The translations under genes and the position numbers were made by a program. The notes beneath the pieces are model-generated. The model saw nothing but the letters and a program-made list of their open reading frames with translations, had not been told where the DNA came from and did not search any database. A stretch of DNA of 64,000 bases from Spisula solida. Its lineage: Eukaryota > Mollusca > Bivalvia > Venerida > Mactridae. The DNA is taken from positions 13,133,455-13,197,454 of the forward strand of contig OX365948.1 in assembly GCA_947247005.1 (NCBI GenBank), given 5' to 3'. Positions 51,101 to 62,300 of the stretch are shown one piece after another (position 1 is the first letter of the stretch; the number at the start of each line of letters is the position of its first letter).

Positions 51101-52871
51101 ACGGTCACCGTATCCCACGTACACAACCCTTAGTAAACCACTGTACGGTCACCGTATCCCACGTACACAACTCTTAGTAAACCACTGTACGGCCACCGTA
51201 TCCCACGTGCACAACCCTTAGTAAACCACTGTACGGTCACCGTATCCCACGTGCACAACTCTTAGTAAACCACTGTACGGTCACCGTATCCCACGTACAC
51301 AACCCTTAGTAAACCACTGTACGGTCACCGTATCCCACGTGCACAACTCTTAGTAAACCACTGTACGGTCACCGTATCCCACGTACACAACCCTTAGTAA
51401 ACCACTGTACGGTCACCGTATCCCACGTGCACAACCCTTAGTAAACCACTGTACGGTCACCGTATCCCACGTACACAACCCTTAGTAAACCACTGTACGG
51501 TCACCGTATCCCACGTACACAACCCTTAGTAAACCACTGTACGGTCACCGTATCCCACGTGCACAACTCTTAGTAAACCACTGTACGGTCACCGTATCCC
51601 ACGTACACAACCCTTAGTAAACCACTGTACGGTCACCGTATCCCACGTGTATAACCCTTAGTAAACCACTGTAATCCAGGGTGAAAGCTTATCTGATACT
51701 AGTATATTATCAAGGATGTATGAGTAGGTTGTAAATAAAGGCGATTCTAACAATGGCCGTCACTTACCTATTTCACTTCCCTTACCAACAGTAAAGGTGG
51801 AACCATGACCTTGTAGGTCAGAGTCTGTTTCTATGACAACATATGGACAAGAGTAATCTGGGGCCGAGTGCTGTAGAAAGTAGGAGGAACTGGTTTGTTA
51901 GTGCGTGTATGTATACAGGTTTCAGTTACAAGAAGACAATTAATTGCCTATGACATCCAACCGACCAATGGCCCATGGGATATTGTTCCCCAATAACTAT
52001 GGGACTAGGACTATGTGTATGTATCATCGAACAGAGGCAATCTACACTGATATGGGCTGTGCGGTAACTCAAATGAGTATATGTTTTAAAATGTGCCGCA
52101 ATTCCTGCCTTTACGTGTCATGGTCCTAATGGGGACCGTAAAATGCCTGGCAGACTCATGAGCAATAGATTAATGTACACACTTAATAAAGTCCGTGTTA
52201 TTTTAATTTATACTCGCGTGACAGGCATGTTAAACAATTAAATATGGTTCAAGCATACTGGGGCCAAAACATCGAGGGGACAATGCGTATTAACCTACTA
52301 GTATTTGAACGAAAACTCTCAAGTCAAAAGCAGTAATTCGACTGGACAATATTGGTATCATTGGTTTTGGCTCGGTTGAGTTGTGCGGTCCAAATACAGG
52401 TAGGCAAATATACAATACTGGCCCCCGTCAATATGACATAGTAATTAACGAGGTTTGTATCAAGTAATTAAGATACAGTTAACTTAAAATGATTTCAGAA
52501 ACAGTTTGCACTATTGCATTTTTGCAATCAGTACTGACCATGTAAAATGTTTTAAAAATGAATACACATGTACGCAAACAAATACACAGATACTAACTAA
52601 TGTAGAATCTACTACCCATGACATAAATGGGAACTCTGAATACATAATGTGAATGAATATATTCTAGAGATTATGATTGAATTTCTTGTTTGAAACCAAT
52701 GTTTAACTGTGATATGGTGACATAACCAGGACGTATTTTAACTATTTTTAATAGATAAAAAGCAATTTAAGAATTGTTTGTTACCATAGCATCAGAGCCA
52801 TCCTTTTCAAGAGAGGTTGGGAATCGTATATCCTTGACCTGCATCCCCGTGATCTTCGTTGGTTGACCCAT
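42149..52871 (-). CDS. ENOSF1: Mitochondrial enolase superfamily member 1 / L-fuconate dehydratase-like, complete
   Basis: Enolase-superfamily enzyme expected to dehydrate L-fuconate in fucose catabolism. Exons in transcript order: 52785-52871, 51768-51870 or 49356-49458, 48242-48357, 47768-47854, 47294-47320, 46962-47002, 46646-46677, 46212-46250, 45763-45845, 45109-45143, 44635-44722, 44136-44270, 43554-43725, 43126-43225, 42583-42664, 42149-42259. With one exon 2 they sum to 1338 nt: 445 residues, against 443 in human. Catalytic pattern intact: KMK with K219 and K221; metal ligands D249 (VDANQ), E275 or E276 (WIEEP) and E304 (VATGE); D327-H354 dyad (QIDACR, CPHAGG). These match the positions known for bacterial L-fuconate dehydratase to within a few residues. 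An in-frame TGA lies 12 bases before the ATG. No thymidylate synthase gene overlaps it here, unlike in human. Exon 47294-47320 is a 27-nt microexon encoding PLWKMLVDM. Confidence 0.95.
44735..44790 (+). repeat. (TCAA)n simple repeat
   Basis: ATCAATCAATCAATTGATCA and neighbouring CAAT units, then CATCTATCCATC, in an ENOSF1 intron just upstream (in transcript sense) of the 44635-44722 acceptor. Confidence 0.85.
48885..49060. mobile_element. 176-bp TA-flanked inverted-repeat element
   Basis: Left CGAGGGATGGTCCAGAAATA; right, reversed, CGTGGGGTTATCCAGAAATA, each inside a TA. Too short to encode anything; a miniature Tc1/mariner-type relic in the ENOSF1 intron downstream of exon 2b. Confidence 0.65.
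49356..49458 (-). other. ENOSF1: ENOSF1 alternative exon 2b (proximal copy)
   Basis: A second 103-nt exon, homologous to 51768-51870, with its own acceptor (AG before CATACTAC) and donor GTAGGT and the same phases. It encodes [16 protein letters not shown] and continues through [11 protein letters not shown]; 25 of 34 residues match copy 2a. Both copies lack stops and keep the conserved core, so neither looks like a decayed pseudoexon. Because 103 is not a multiple of three, using both would shift the frame. Confidence 0.9.
50822..51673 (+). repeat. 44-bp minisatellite, 18-19 copies, between ENOSF1 exons 2a and 2b
   Basis: The unit is CCTTAGTAAACCACTGTACG followed by GTCACCGTATCCCACGT(G/A)CACAA. 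Spacing is a regular 44 bases over 18 intervals. Each unit contains the 13-base dyad TACGGT-C-ACCGTA, and about ten carry CACGTG, while the others read CACGTA. The first unit is degenerate; the last breaks off at CACTGTAATCC. Confidence 0.95.
51768..51870 (-). other. ENOSF1: ENOSF1 alternative exon 2a (distal copy)
   Basis: 103-nt exon with acceptor CTTTCTACAG and donor GTAAGT, phase 0 in and phase 1 out. It encodes 34 residues beginning [16 protein letters not shown], continuing through [11 protein letters not shown], and joins in frame to exon 48242-48357. It corresponds to the stretch of human ENOSF1 around DPDYSAAYVVIETD, part of the N-terminal capping domain that covers the active site in this superfamily. 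Confidence 0.9.
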
Positions 52872-53930
52872 AGTGACCGGTCAACGTTATCTCACCGACT
52901 CTGAACTGTATCAATACCTTAATTGTTCTATAAAACGACGACATGTGTATTTCAAAACATGGAAAACTGCGGCGTTCAAACCACAAGTGCTCGGCATGTG
53001 GATTTGACATCCTATGGTCAAATACCATTAGTAATAGTCATGAGTAATCTGATCATTTCGTATTTGACCATTGGGTATAATATCCACTTGCCGAACAACT
53101 GGGTTTCAAACAAGACGTAATATAACTAGATGCAGAATTAGTTTAAGCCAAACTAGAACAGCATGCTGATTTGTAAACCTTCACGAAAGGTTTCATGATT
53201 ATTTCAACTTGATTAAAATATGAATTCTCGAATTTAAAAGAATTTAAAAATTATTGACAAATTCCTAGTGAATTTAAAAAGGTAAAATTGTGAATTCGTG
53301 TGAAATGAAGTAGAAATCATGAAATCACGAATTCATGTATTGAAATTGTGAATTCAGGGAATTAAATCTTGTATTTGCTTAAGTAAATCGTGAAATTCAC
53401 AAGTTAATGCAACCACTGGTCTTTCAAGGTGTGCTAATTACTAATGATAAATATAAAGACAATTATAAAACTTATTTCGTTGATTTCTTCCTGGGATCTT
53501 TACCAGTATTTCTTCCTATCTCAAATATGGTGAAGATCGAGATTCCTTAATGCCCGATTCGAACCCACGATTTCCATCGACTAAGTTGTTCAGTGGTTCA
53601 ATAATCGAAATGTGATGTTGTCTATGTACAATAGTTTGCCTATAAAACGTTGAAAGTGAAATAATTTACTCACAATTTAATTAAACAGATCCCAGTAAGA
53701 AAATATACCACTGTGGTGCATCTACACTACTTATCTCTAAACAGTGTTCAAATATAGGCTAGCCACAGTCAGTCTGTTATACTGATGTCAATGAAATCTT
53801 GCAGTTATATGTCAGCTTGGTCTTGTCAAATACTAGTAGTTTATTTGTTCCATCGGTATTTTAACCTCTACTGTAGATCAAGAAATGTGCGTTCATCCCT
53901 TTTTATCGAAAACCCACATCAATGCCTAAG

Positions 53931-54915
53931 ACCCCGTTCACACTGGGCTACGCTCTTACTACGATCATGCCGATCCGCCCCGACCTGACTAAAAGTATAA
54001 ATCGGGACGAGATCGGCGTCAAAACCAAGAAAATTAATAAATATCTTCACCGAAACGTCTGATCGACGCGTGTGCTACGATTTTGCTACGATCACAGCGT
54101 TTCCGATACGAGGCGTGTACGCTTACACCTCGTTTCCACCGCGATCAATGCCGATCATGAACCGTTTCTACTACTATGTTGCTACGATCTGCAAGTCCTT
54201 ACTACGTTGGTAGACAGACCTAAAAGACTGTAGCACGATGTTGCGCCGCTCATGCCGACAATACTACGATATTGACATGATCATAGTACTCTTTGGTATG
54301 ATGCGTACACTAATCATTGTGTTTGGGGCGTTTTCTTCACATCACTCATGGCCTGAAAGAGGCATTGAATCCATTGGATGATGTTTTATGTTAACAATGA
54401 ACAACTTCTTCTTCAAAACTGTTATATGCGTACACAGTGAGACAAATGTTCATGTTCTTTCCTAATATATCGACCAGTTTTGGTTAAAAACTAATTTGCT
54501 TTGATCTATGTCCAACTAATGTCAAGGACAATGACTATCCTATAAATATAGATATTATAACGCGATTTTTACGTGTTTCGATAGAAAACACAGGTAAATT
54601 TGATGCCCATTGTACTACGATGTCATTACGATCATGCAGATCCCGCCAAGATGCTTCCCCGATGTTTCTACGATTATGCCGATCTTAATACGATCTTACT
54701 ACGTTCTTACACCGATTCGTTTTAGCCACGATCCCGCTACGCTTGTTTTGAACATGTTCAAAATAAGCGTAGTAAGGTCGGGGAGTTTCCCGACCTACGC
54801 GATTCCACCACGACTCTACCACGTTCACGAAGACCCTCTCCCGATTGACCACGACTGTCCCACGTTTGGACCAATTTTAGATCGTAGTAGAAGCGGGGCC
54901 TCAGTGTGAACGCCC
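53931..54915. mobile_element. Terminal-inverted-repeat element, TACGATC-rich
   Basis: CGTTCACACTG near 53935-53945 and CAGTGTGAACG at 54902-54912 form inverted ends. The interior repeats TACGATCATGCCGATC-like words and contains a 36-base palindrome with one mismatch at 54737-54772. No clear coding sequence; target duplication not resolved. Confidence 0.55.
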
Positions 54916-55744
54916 TATAACCTACAAAGATTAAGTACACACATATCATATTATTTGTTCAAGGTTCATGTGTCGAACCTCTGCATGGATGCCAACATAC
55001 ATGCATGCTGGTAAGATGTCTTTGGTTGGTCTCTCTCTCGTCACTTCCATCTAGTTAAAATGTCAAAGGGTTTAGTTGATGGATGGCTAAACTGCTGGAA
55101 GTGGTCCTCGAAAACTGGTAACTTAACTTTTGTTATCCCTGAATGATGGTCACATTCATCGTGAGAAGAAAGCATGCATAATTTCAGTGCCAAGCATGTG
55201 ACTACTATTCTCGTTCACCAGAGTATTCTTCACCTGTGGGATCTTGACTAACCACTGATGTATGAGGATGGGGACTACTTGTACCACTTGTATTTTGGCT
55301 TTGGTAATGGCAACCAAAGCCTACACTCTTACCACTATGCCATAAATATTAAATTTTATACTACAGCACAAGAGACAACTACACACGTCTCATTAGCAGG
55401 TCTACTGCACCTGTACATGTCCCATGAACTTTCAACTTGTCCTGAATTGCAAATTCATTATCATTTCAATTAGATCTTATCTATGTACAGACATAGTACT
55501 AGTAATTAATTCCATATTTAGCATGTACATCATTGTATTATATCGCTCTGTGTACACAGGTAATTATCATTGATAGAGTAAAAAAAATGAAATTTATGTT
55601 ATCTTAGAAATTATAAATTTTATAAAAAAAATTGTTTTACTCTTAATTAATGATACTGGTACTTTTGTGGAAACAGTTGAACAGGCAATATTAACGAATC
55701 CAATTTTGTGAGCCATTTTTCCTCAACAACCAACCGGAACCTTG

Positions 55745-56510
55745 TTTTAAAGGTCCTAACAAGAGACGTTTGTAAAACATGTATGCCCCATGGCAGAAAT
55801 GGTAAAGGTCACCATGACCTTTGACCTCAAAATCAATAGGGGTCATCTACTGTTGATGACCAACCTCCATGTAAAATTTGAAGATTCTAGGGCAAGCATT
55901 CTCGAGTTATAGAACGGAAACCATTTGAAAAGTCAAAAATGGTAAAGGTCACATTGACCTTGACGTTTGGCCAACTGACCTCAAATTAATAGGGGTCATC
56001 ATCTACTGTTCAAGATCCTAGGGCAAAGTGTTCTTGAGTTATTGAACGGAAACCATTTGAATAGTCAGAAATGGTGAAGGCCACAGTGACCTTCGACCTA
56101 CTCAAAATCAATAGGGGTCATCTACTGTTGATGACCAACTTCCATTTACAGTTCGAAGATCCAAGGGCAAATCTTTCTCGAGTTATTGAAAGGAAATTAT
56201 TTAGATCGTCAGAAATGGTGAAGGTCACTGTGACCTTGACCTTTGGCCTACTGACCTCAAAATACTGTTGATGACCAACTTCCTTGTACAGTTTGAAGAT
56301 CCAAGGGCAAAGCGTTCCTGAGTTATTTGAATACGGAAATGGTGAAGGTCACAGTGACCTTGACATTTGACCTCAAAATCAACATCCCTGTAAAGATTGA
56401 AGATCCTAGGGCAAAGAGTTCTTGAGTTATATAACGGAAACCATTTGGTCTACCGACCGACAGACAAGTGCAAAGCAATATACCCCCTTATCAAAGATTG
56501 GGGGCATCAT
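55745..56510 (+). repeat. ~130-bp tandem block carrying palindromic AGGTCA sites
   Basis: Five units share AATGGTRAAGGTCAC...TGACCT, AATAGGGGTCAT, GTTGATGACCAAC and GGGCAAA...GAGTTATTGAACGGAAACC. The form AGGTCAnnnTGACCT is exact at 55806-55820, 55946-55960, 56222-56236 and 56346-56360, with a one-base variant at 56078-56092. The layout resembles other dispersed elements of the window. Confidence 0.8.
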
Positions 56511-57067
56511 AATAAATACACTAGTATGTCTTCCTACGACAGGATGTTTTATAGGCCCATCTTGCTTGTGTCGTCGGTAACTGGAGAAGTAATGTGTGCT
56601 TGTCTTCAGACTTCATAGGAATATTAGTCAGCATTCATTGTTGCGCACTTATACCTATACATATTTGAATTCAATCAGAATTAGGAGAGTTGTGGTCCTT
56701 AAAATGATGAAATTTTGCTTACAAGTGTTGTGTGTAATTTATAGGAATATTAGTCAGCATGTGTAGTTGAGTTATGGCCCTTGACATGGTCAAATGACAT
56801 CCATACCTTCACACTATATAGTGTGGTTGGTCACTATCAGTATTGGAACAATATTGATTTGTAGATTTGTAGGTCAAGGTTACAATGACCTTTTTAACGT
56901 TACTATTTGGCTGTCATGGGGCTTACATGTTTAAAGAACAGCTCTTTGTTTTATTAAACGTGGCTCTTCATTGTGAAAGATTCTCAAAAAAAAAATATTT
57001 TGACATACCTTTTTAGGCATAACACTTACAAAACAGAACAAACAAGTATTTACTAGTTCCAGCAATT

Positions 57068-57073
57068 TTTATT
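57068..57073 (-). promoter_or_regulatory. Candidate poly(A) signal of ODC
   Basis: TTTATT on the + strand reads AATAAA on the - strand about 855 bases after the ODC stop codon. A 3' UTR of that size is plausible, but other AT-rich sites nearby could serve. Confidence 0.3.
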
Positions 57074-57927
57074 TGGACAACAGCAGTACTGTAGCACTGT
57101 TCATGAACAAAACATGAAAAAATGTATATATATGACAAACAACTAACACTAAAAGCAAGGCCAAGCTAACTCAGCAAGTGTTCTCAGTGCTTATATATCC
57201 ATCCTAAAGGAAAATAAAGGAAGAAAAAGATTTCAAATTTCAGAGATTAATAATATAATGTATATAAATGATATGGATAAGTTTTCAAAAGCTTTTTTGA
57301 GACTAGATTAAAATGTTTGTATAATACTACCATGAGTCACACACTTGGGTACTGTTTTATCAAAGCACTTACGGAAATCTAAAACTTTATGTTCAAATTT
57401 AAAATGCTGAATTATTCTTTAAAGCCAACTTATTGGGACAAATATGGTTTGTAGGAGTTTGTTAACTATTAACAAATGTATAAAATGTAACATGATTAAT
57501 AGCTATTAAAGAATTATAAAGAATGTTCATTTGAACATAAGTTTGAGATTTCTACAAGTGCTTTGATTACAGTACCTTGATCCCAAATGTTCCCTTGGAC
57601 GTTATGTTAAATATAGTGATGTGACCTGAGAGAAAATATAATAAATGTATGAACGTTCTAACCCACGAGGTAGATGCTCCTCTATTATCGTACATGTCCT
57701 TGATGTCGTATGATTGTATGACCTCCAAAACAGCGAACTTCATAGCACCAAACACGTAAACATGAATGTTCATAATGATCTTTAAAACGAAGATTTACAA
57801 TTTTTCTAACATCATTTGTAACAGCCAAAAGTTAACAAAGCACAACACACATCTATCGGGAGAAGGAAAAAGGGTTTCTAAACTAAAACTAAAATGAATC
57901 CGTGTACATCAAAAGTTGTCCTGTTTT

Positions 57928-59317
57928 CTAGTTCTGTACCAGCTCCATCTCACCAAACATGAACCCCTCACCGAAGGAAGAACGGCCGTCCTCGATTAAC
58001 GATGTCATGAAGGAATCCTGTAGACTGTGTCCTGTCTTCATTGGTGGTACCTTTTTGATAGGAATTCCTACAGAAGGTCTGACTGATGAAGGAATCATCT
58101 GACACCTGGATAAGGTAACAAGACATTCATTTGATATATAGAAACATTATATAAATGTCAACTAGCATTTTTGCATCTTAAAATTTCCTCCATGCAGTTC
58201 AGAGCACACATACACATTAGAATTCAGAACATGGTTTCCAATGACTAAGAAGTTCTTGTAACTTTATATACACAAAAAAAGTTCATACCATAAATACATG
58301 AAATCAATTCACAACCATTGAATCATTTTCTAATATTGAGTATGGAGGGGAGACAATCCAATTATAGAAATTAACTTAATAAGGTATCTCCTTCATCAAC
58401 GGAGGTATTTCTTGATATCATTCCCAAAAGGCTTTGTACTAAAAAGCTGAACATTGGGTGTGTACATATTTCAGCTCACATCTTTGAATATCTGTACATA
58501 TTTCAGCTCACATCTTTGAATATCAATGATGCTGTATGATACATATTGATAAGACAAGAGGGCCCAAAGGGCCCTAGGTCGCTCACCTGTCGTACTAGTG
58601 CATGCACACCCCTATGGTGATCCTACACATTTTCTGAATAAAATTTAAGGAAATTCAGCCTCTATTGCAAGTTTGTGTATGATTTGACCATGTGACCTAG
58701 CGTTTGACCCCAGATGACTTAATTAATATCAAACTTAACCTAGATTGTGTTGAGATGATTATTAGGACCAAATTTCATAAAGATTAAGTCGAAATTGTAA
58801 CCTCTGGTGACTACACAGGGTTTTTCTATGATCTGACCTATAATTTAAACAAAATATTTCCTCCATATAACTGTACAAATACATGCTATAAAGACAGAAC
58901 AATACCTAAACACTCAAAAAAATAATTATGGTTCCAGTGGGGTTTAAACCCACGACCCTCAGGAAAATGTCAATTGACATTGTGACCTTGTTTTTGACAC
59001 CAGATGACCCAAAATCGAACTTGGCCTAGATTTTGTTGACAGGATCATTGTGACAAAGTTTCATAAAGATTAAGTTGAAATTGTAACCTCTGGTGACTGA
59101 CTACACAAGGTTTTTCTATGATTTGACCTTTATTTTAAACAAAATATTTTGGTATTTTTCCTCCATATAACTGTACAAATACATGCTATAAAGACAAAAC
59201 AATACCTAAACACTTAAAAAAATAAAAAATAAAAATTATGGTTCCAGTGGGGGTTGAACCCACGACCATCAGGAAAATGTACAAATACATGTTATAAAGA
59301 CAAATCAATGCCTAAAC

Positions 59318-59348
<31 letters not shown>

Positions 59349-62300
59349 TTATGGTTCCAGTGGGGGTTGAACCCACGACCATCAGGAAAATGTACAAATA
59401 CATGTTATAAAGACAAAACAATGCCTAAACATTTAAAAAAAAAAAAAAAAAAAAAAAATTATGGTTCCAGTGGGGGTTGAACCCACGACCATCAGGAAAA
59501 TGTACAAATTCATGCTATAAAGACAAAACAATACCTAAACACTAAAAAAAAAAATTATGGTTCCAGTGGGGGTTGAACCCACGACCATCAGGAAAATGTA
59601 CAAATACATGTTATAAAGACAAAACAATACCTAAACACTTAAAAAAAAAAAAAAAAAAAATTATGGTTCCAGTGGGGGTTGAACCCACGACCATCAGGAA
59701 AATGTACAAATAAATGTTTTACAGACAAAACAATACCTAAACACTCAAAAAAAAAAAAAAAAAAAAATTATGATTCCAGTGGGGGTTGAACCCACGACCA
59801 TCAGGAAAATGTACAAATAAATGCTTCACAGACAAAACAATACCTAAACACTCAAAAAAAAAAAAAAAAAAAAAATAAAAATTATGGTTCCAGTGGGGGT
59901 TGAACCCACGACCATCAGGAAAATGTACAAATACATGCTATAAAGACAAAACAATACCTAAACACTTAAAAAAATAAAAATAAAAAAATAAAAATTATGG
60001 TTCCAGTGGGGTTTGAAGTTTATTGTATGTATAGAGAGTAGAGAGTTACTGCAGAGAGTTTAGTGACTATAAAGACTACATGTTGAAAGGTTTAAAACAA
60101 GGTTTTTTCTATAATTTGACCTAGTGAGCTAGTTTTTGACCTCAGATGACCCAATATCGAACTTGACCTAGATTTTGTTGAGATGATCATTGTGACCAAG
60201 TTTCATAAAGATTAGGCCAAAATTGTGACCTCTAGAGAGGACACAACCCAATTGTTGACGGACGGACAGACGGACGGACGGACGGACGGACGGACGACGG
60301 ACGAAGTGTGATCACAAAAGCTCACTCTGTCACTTTGTGACAGGTGAGCTAAAAACACATTGATGTTACCCAAATAATGACTGTGATACACTTTCATGAG
60401 TTTTTCCCCACAAAAAGGAAATACTTCAGTAAGATCTTTGTTGAAATTCCTTTATTTTGCATTGGTTGTTATGTGTGTATGGAACATACATTATATATAT
60501 GAAATTGAAGTTTACCATTCAGATTGTAGACAGTAGTAGTACTTGCGAGCAGGACCCTGCATACCATTGAACGTGGAGGCAGCAGATACAGTGTAGGCTC
60601 CCATATCTTGGAAGTAGAACCATTCACCTATCTCGTGTAACGGAAGCTGTACAGACTGGGTGATACAATCAATACCATCACATGTTGGACCCCAGATACT
60701 ACTCTCATATGTCATGTCATCAGTGGAGCTCTGCAATCAAAATAATGTAATCTGTTTTACCAGCAACAAAGTTACAGACAAAATGAACACAGTTCTAACA
60801 AAAATGTAGGTACAACATTATCAAATAAATCATATTGTACATTAAAAATTAAATATCATCTAATACACCAAAGTGTAAATGTAGCTACACAATCAAAGCA
60901 GGTTAGGCTGAAGGGAAAACTATCATATAAAATAAACCATCCAAACCTAAAGCCCATTAGTATAGTCCGCTTGCGGCGAAAAAAATCGTCTAAAATGAAG
61001 ATTTCTCAGTATTTACTGCATCTACAAGAATGAGATTTTGCACGAGTGAATGAAATGTATCTACCTAATACACAATTAAATCTAAGCAATATCGGGCATG
61101 TGTGAAAAAAGTTTTGTTCATAAGTTCTATGTAAAATATTTGTAGTTTACAATGAAACTTCATGTTAGAAGACTAGATACACACAACAGCCAATTTTATG
61201 GTCACGTGACAGGTCTAACGGTAGATTTACGTATTTATAACCTATTTAATATAGCATGTACGAGGCCCGTCTGTACATCTGTACTGTCTATGTGTATCAT
61301 ATTTTCTGGTCTAAACGTAAAAATGGCTTGCGTCTAGCAGCTTCCTTCTCGAACTATAAAAAACACGGATTTTACAGCGTCTTTAAACGATTTTGACTGC
61401 TTAATATTGGGCGTTTTTCAAACGTGTTCATGAATGTCGATTTCAGACTAATCCTAAAGGTAGATGTATATTACTCAATTATTTAGGACTGGTTCAGTCA
61501 TAAGACTACATGTCATTGCGCACATGAACATTACAATGCTTTTATTAAGTTCTTAATTTAACATTATTATATACGTGTACATGTATGTCCATGTATGAGT
61601 ATATACATGTACATAGCTTATGTAGCTTAATGAATAAGGGTTTGGTTTTCACTGCTTTTCCGTGATATCACATGTTTTATACATAATCTGTATACACACA
61701 AGCGACATACCTAAATAAATCGACTTAATATGGGCCTCATAAATTTCGCTTTCATCACAGCAATGTTAATCTGGCTGATCAAGGATTATAACAGTTAATA
61801 AAAAGACAGTTAAACATCAATGGAATGGCAGATTTCCTCCCTGCGTTAAAGTGTTTAAATGCAAGTAATATCAATATATAATGAAGAATAAACTTGTTTA
61901 AATAAGTAATTAAAAATTACGAAATTTAAAATGGGAGTAGGTAGAATGTAATTATGATTCAACGTAAATTTTTGTAGATTTTTGTAGATTTTTAACCATT
62001 CAAAATTTAGACGATTTTTTTCGCTGCAAACGGGCTATAGCTGTCATGTAAACACATAATACTGACTAAAATACATTCAATATACTCCCAACCCCAATTC
62101 TGTATTATTTTCTGGCAGGATTTCTTAACTTTAATTATATTCAAATGCCAGCATTTTGGACTGAACTAGAATTTTGACATTCAAAAGGAATTTAGACCAA
62201 GTGTTTACCTTCAGGGAACTAGCGGATACAGTTTGATGATCGAACAGAACACAATTGAAGGATCCATACACTCCATCATTCACATAGTACATGATAGCAG

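Larger units (their letters stand above)
52872..57927. other. Intergenic region ENOSF1 to ODC
   Basis: About 5 kb between two - strand genes. It holds the ENOSF1 5' UTR and promoter side, an AT-rich GAATT-rich tract (53220-53400), a terminal-inverted-repeat element (53931-54915), a GGTCA/TGACC-rich tandem block (55745-56510) and the presumed ODC 3' UTR (about 57050-57927). I recognised no protein-coding exon on either strand. Confidence 0.6.

Noticed and set aside
50822..51673. CRISPR-like regular array
   Set aside because: Units are contiguous and near-identical with no unique spacers, and the setting is an animal intron. It is a minisatellite.
58556..60017. Functional tRNA genes suggested by GGGTTCAACCCCC blocks
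   Set aside because: Only the 3' half (T-arm and acceptor-like end) is present; no D-arm, anticodon arm or matching 5' acceptor strand lies upstream.
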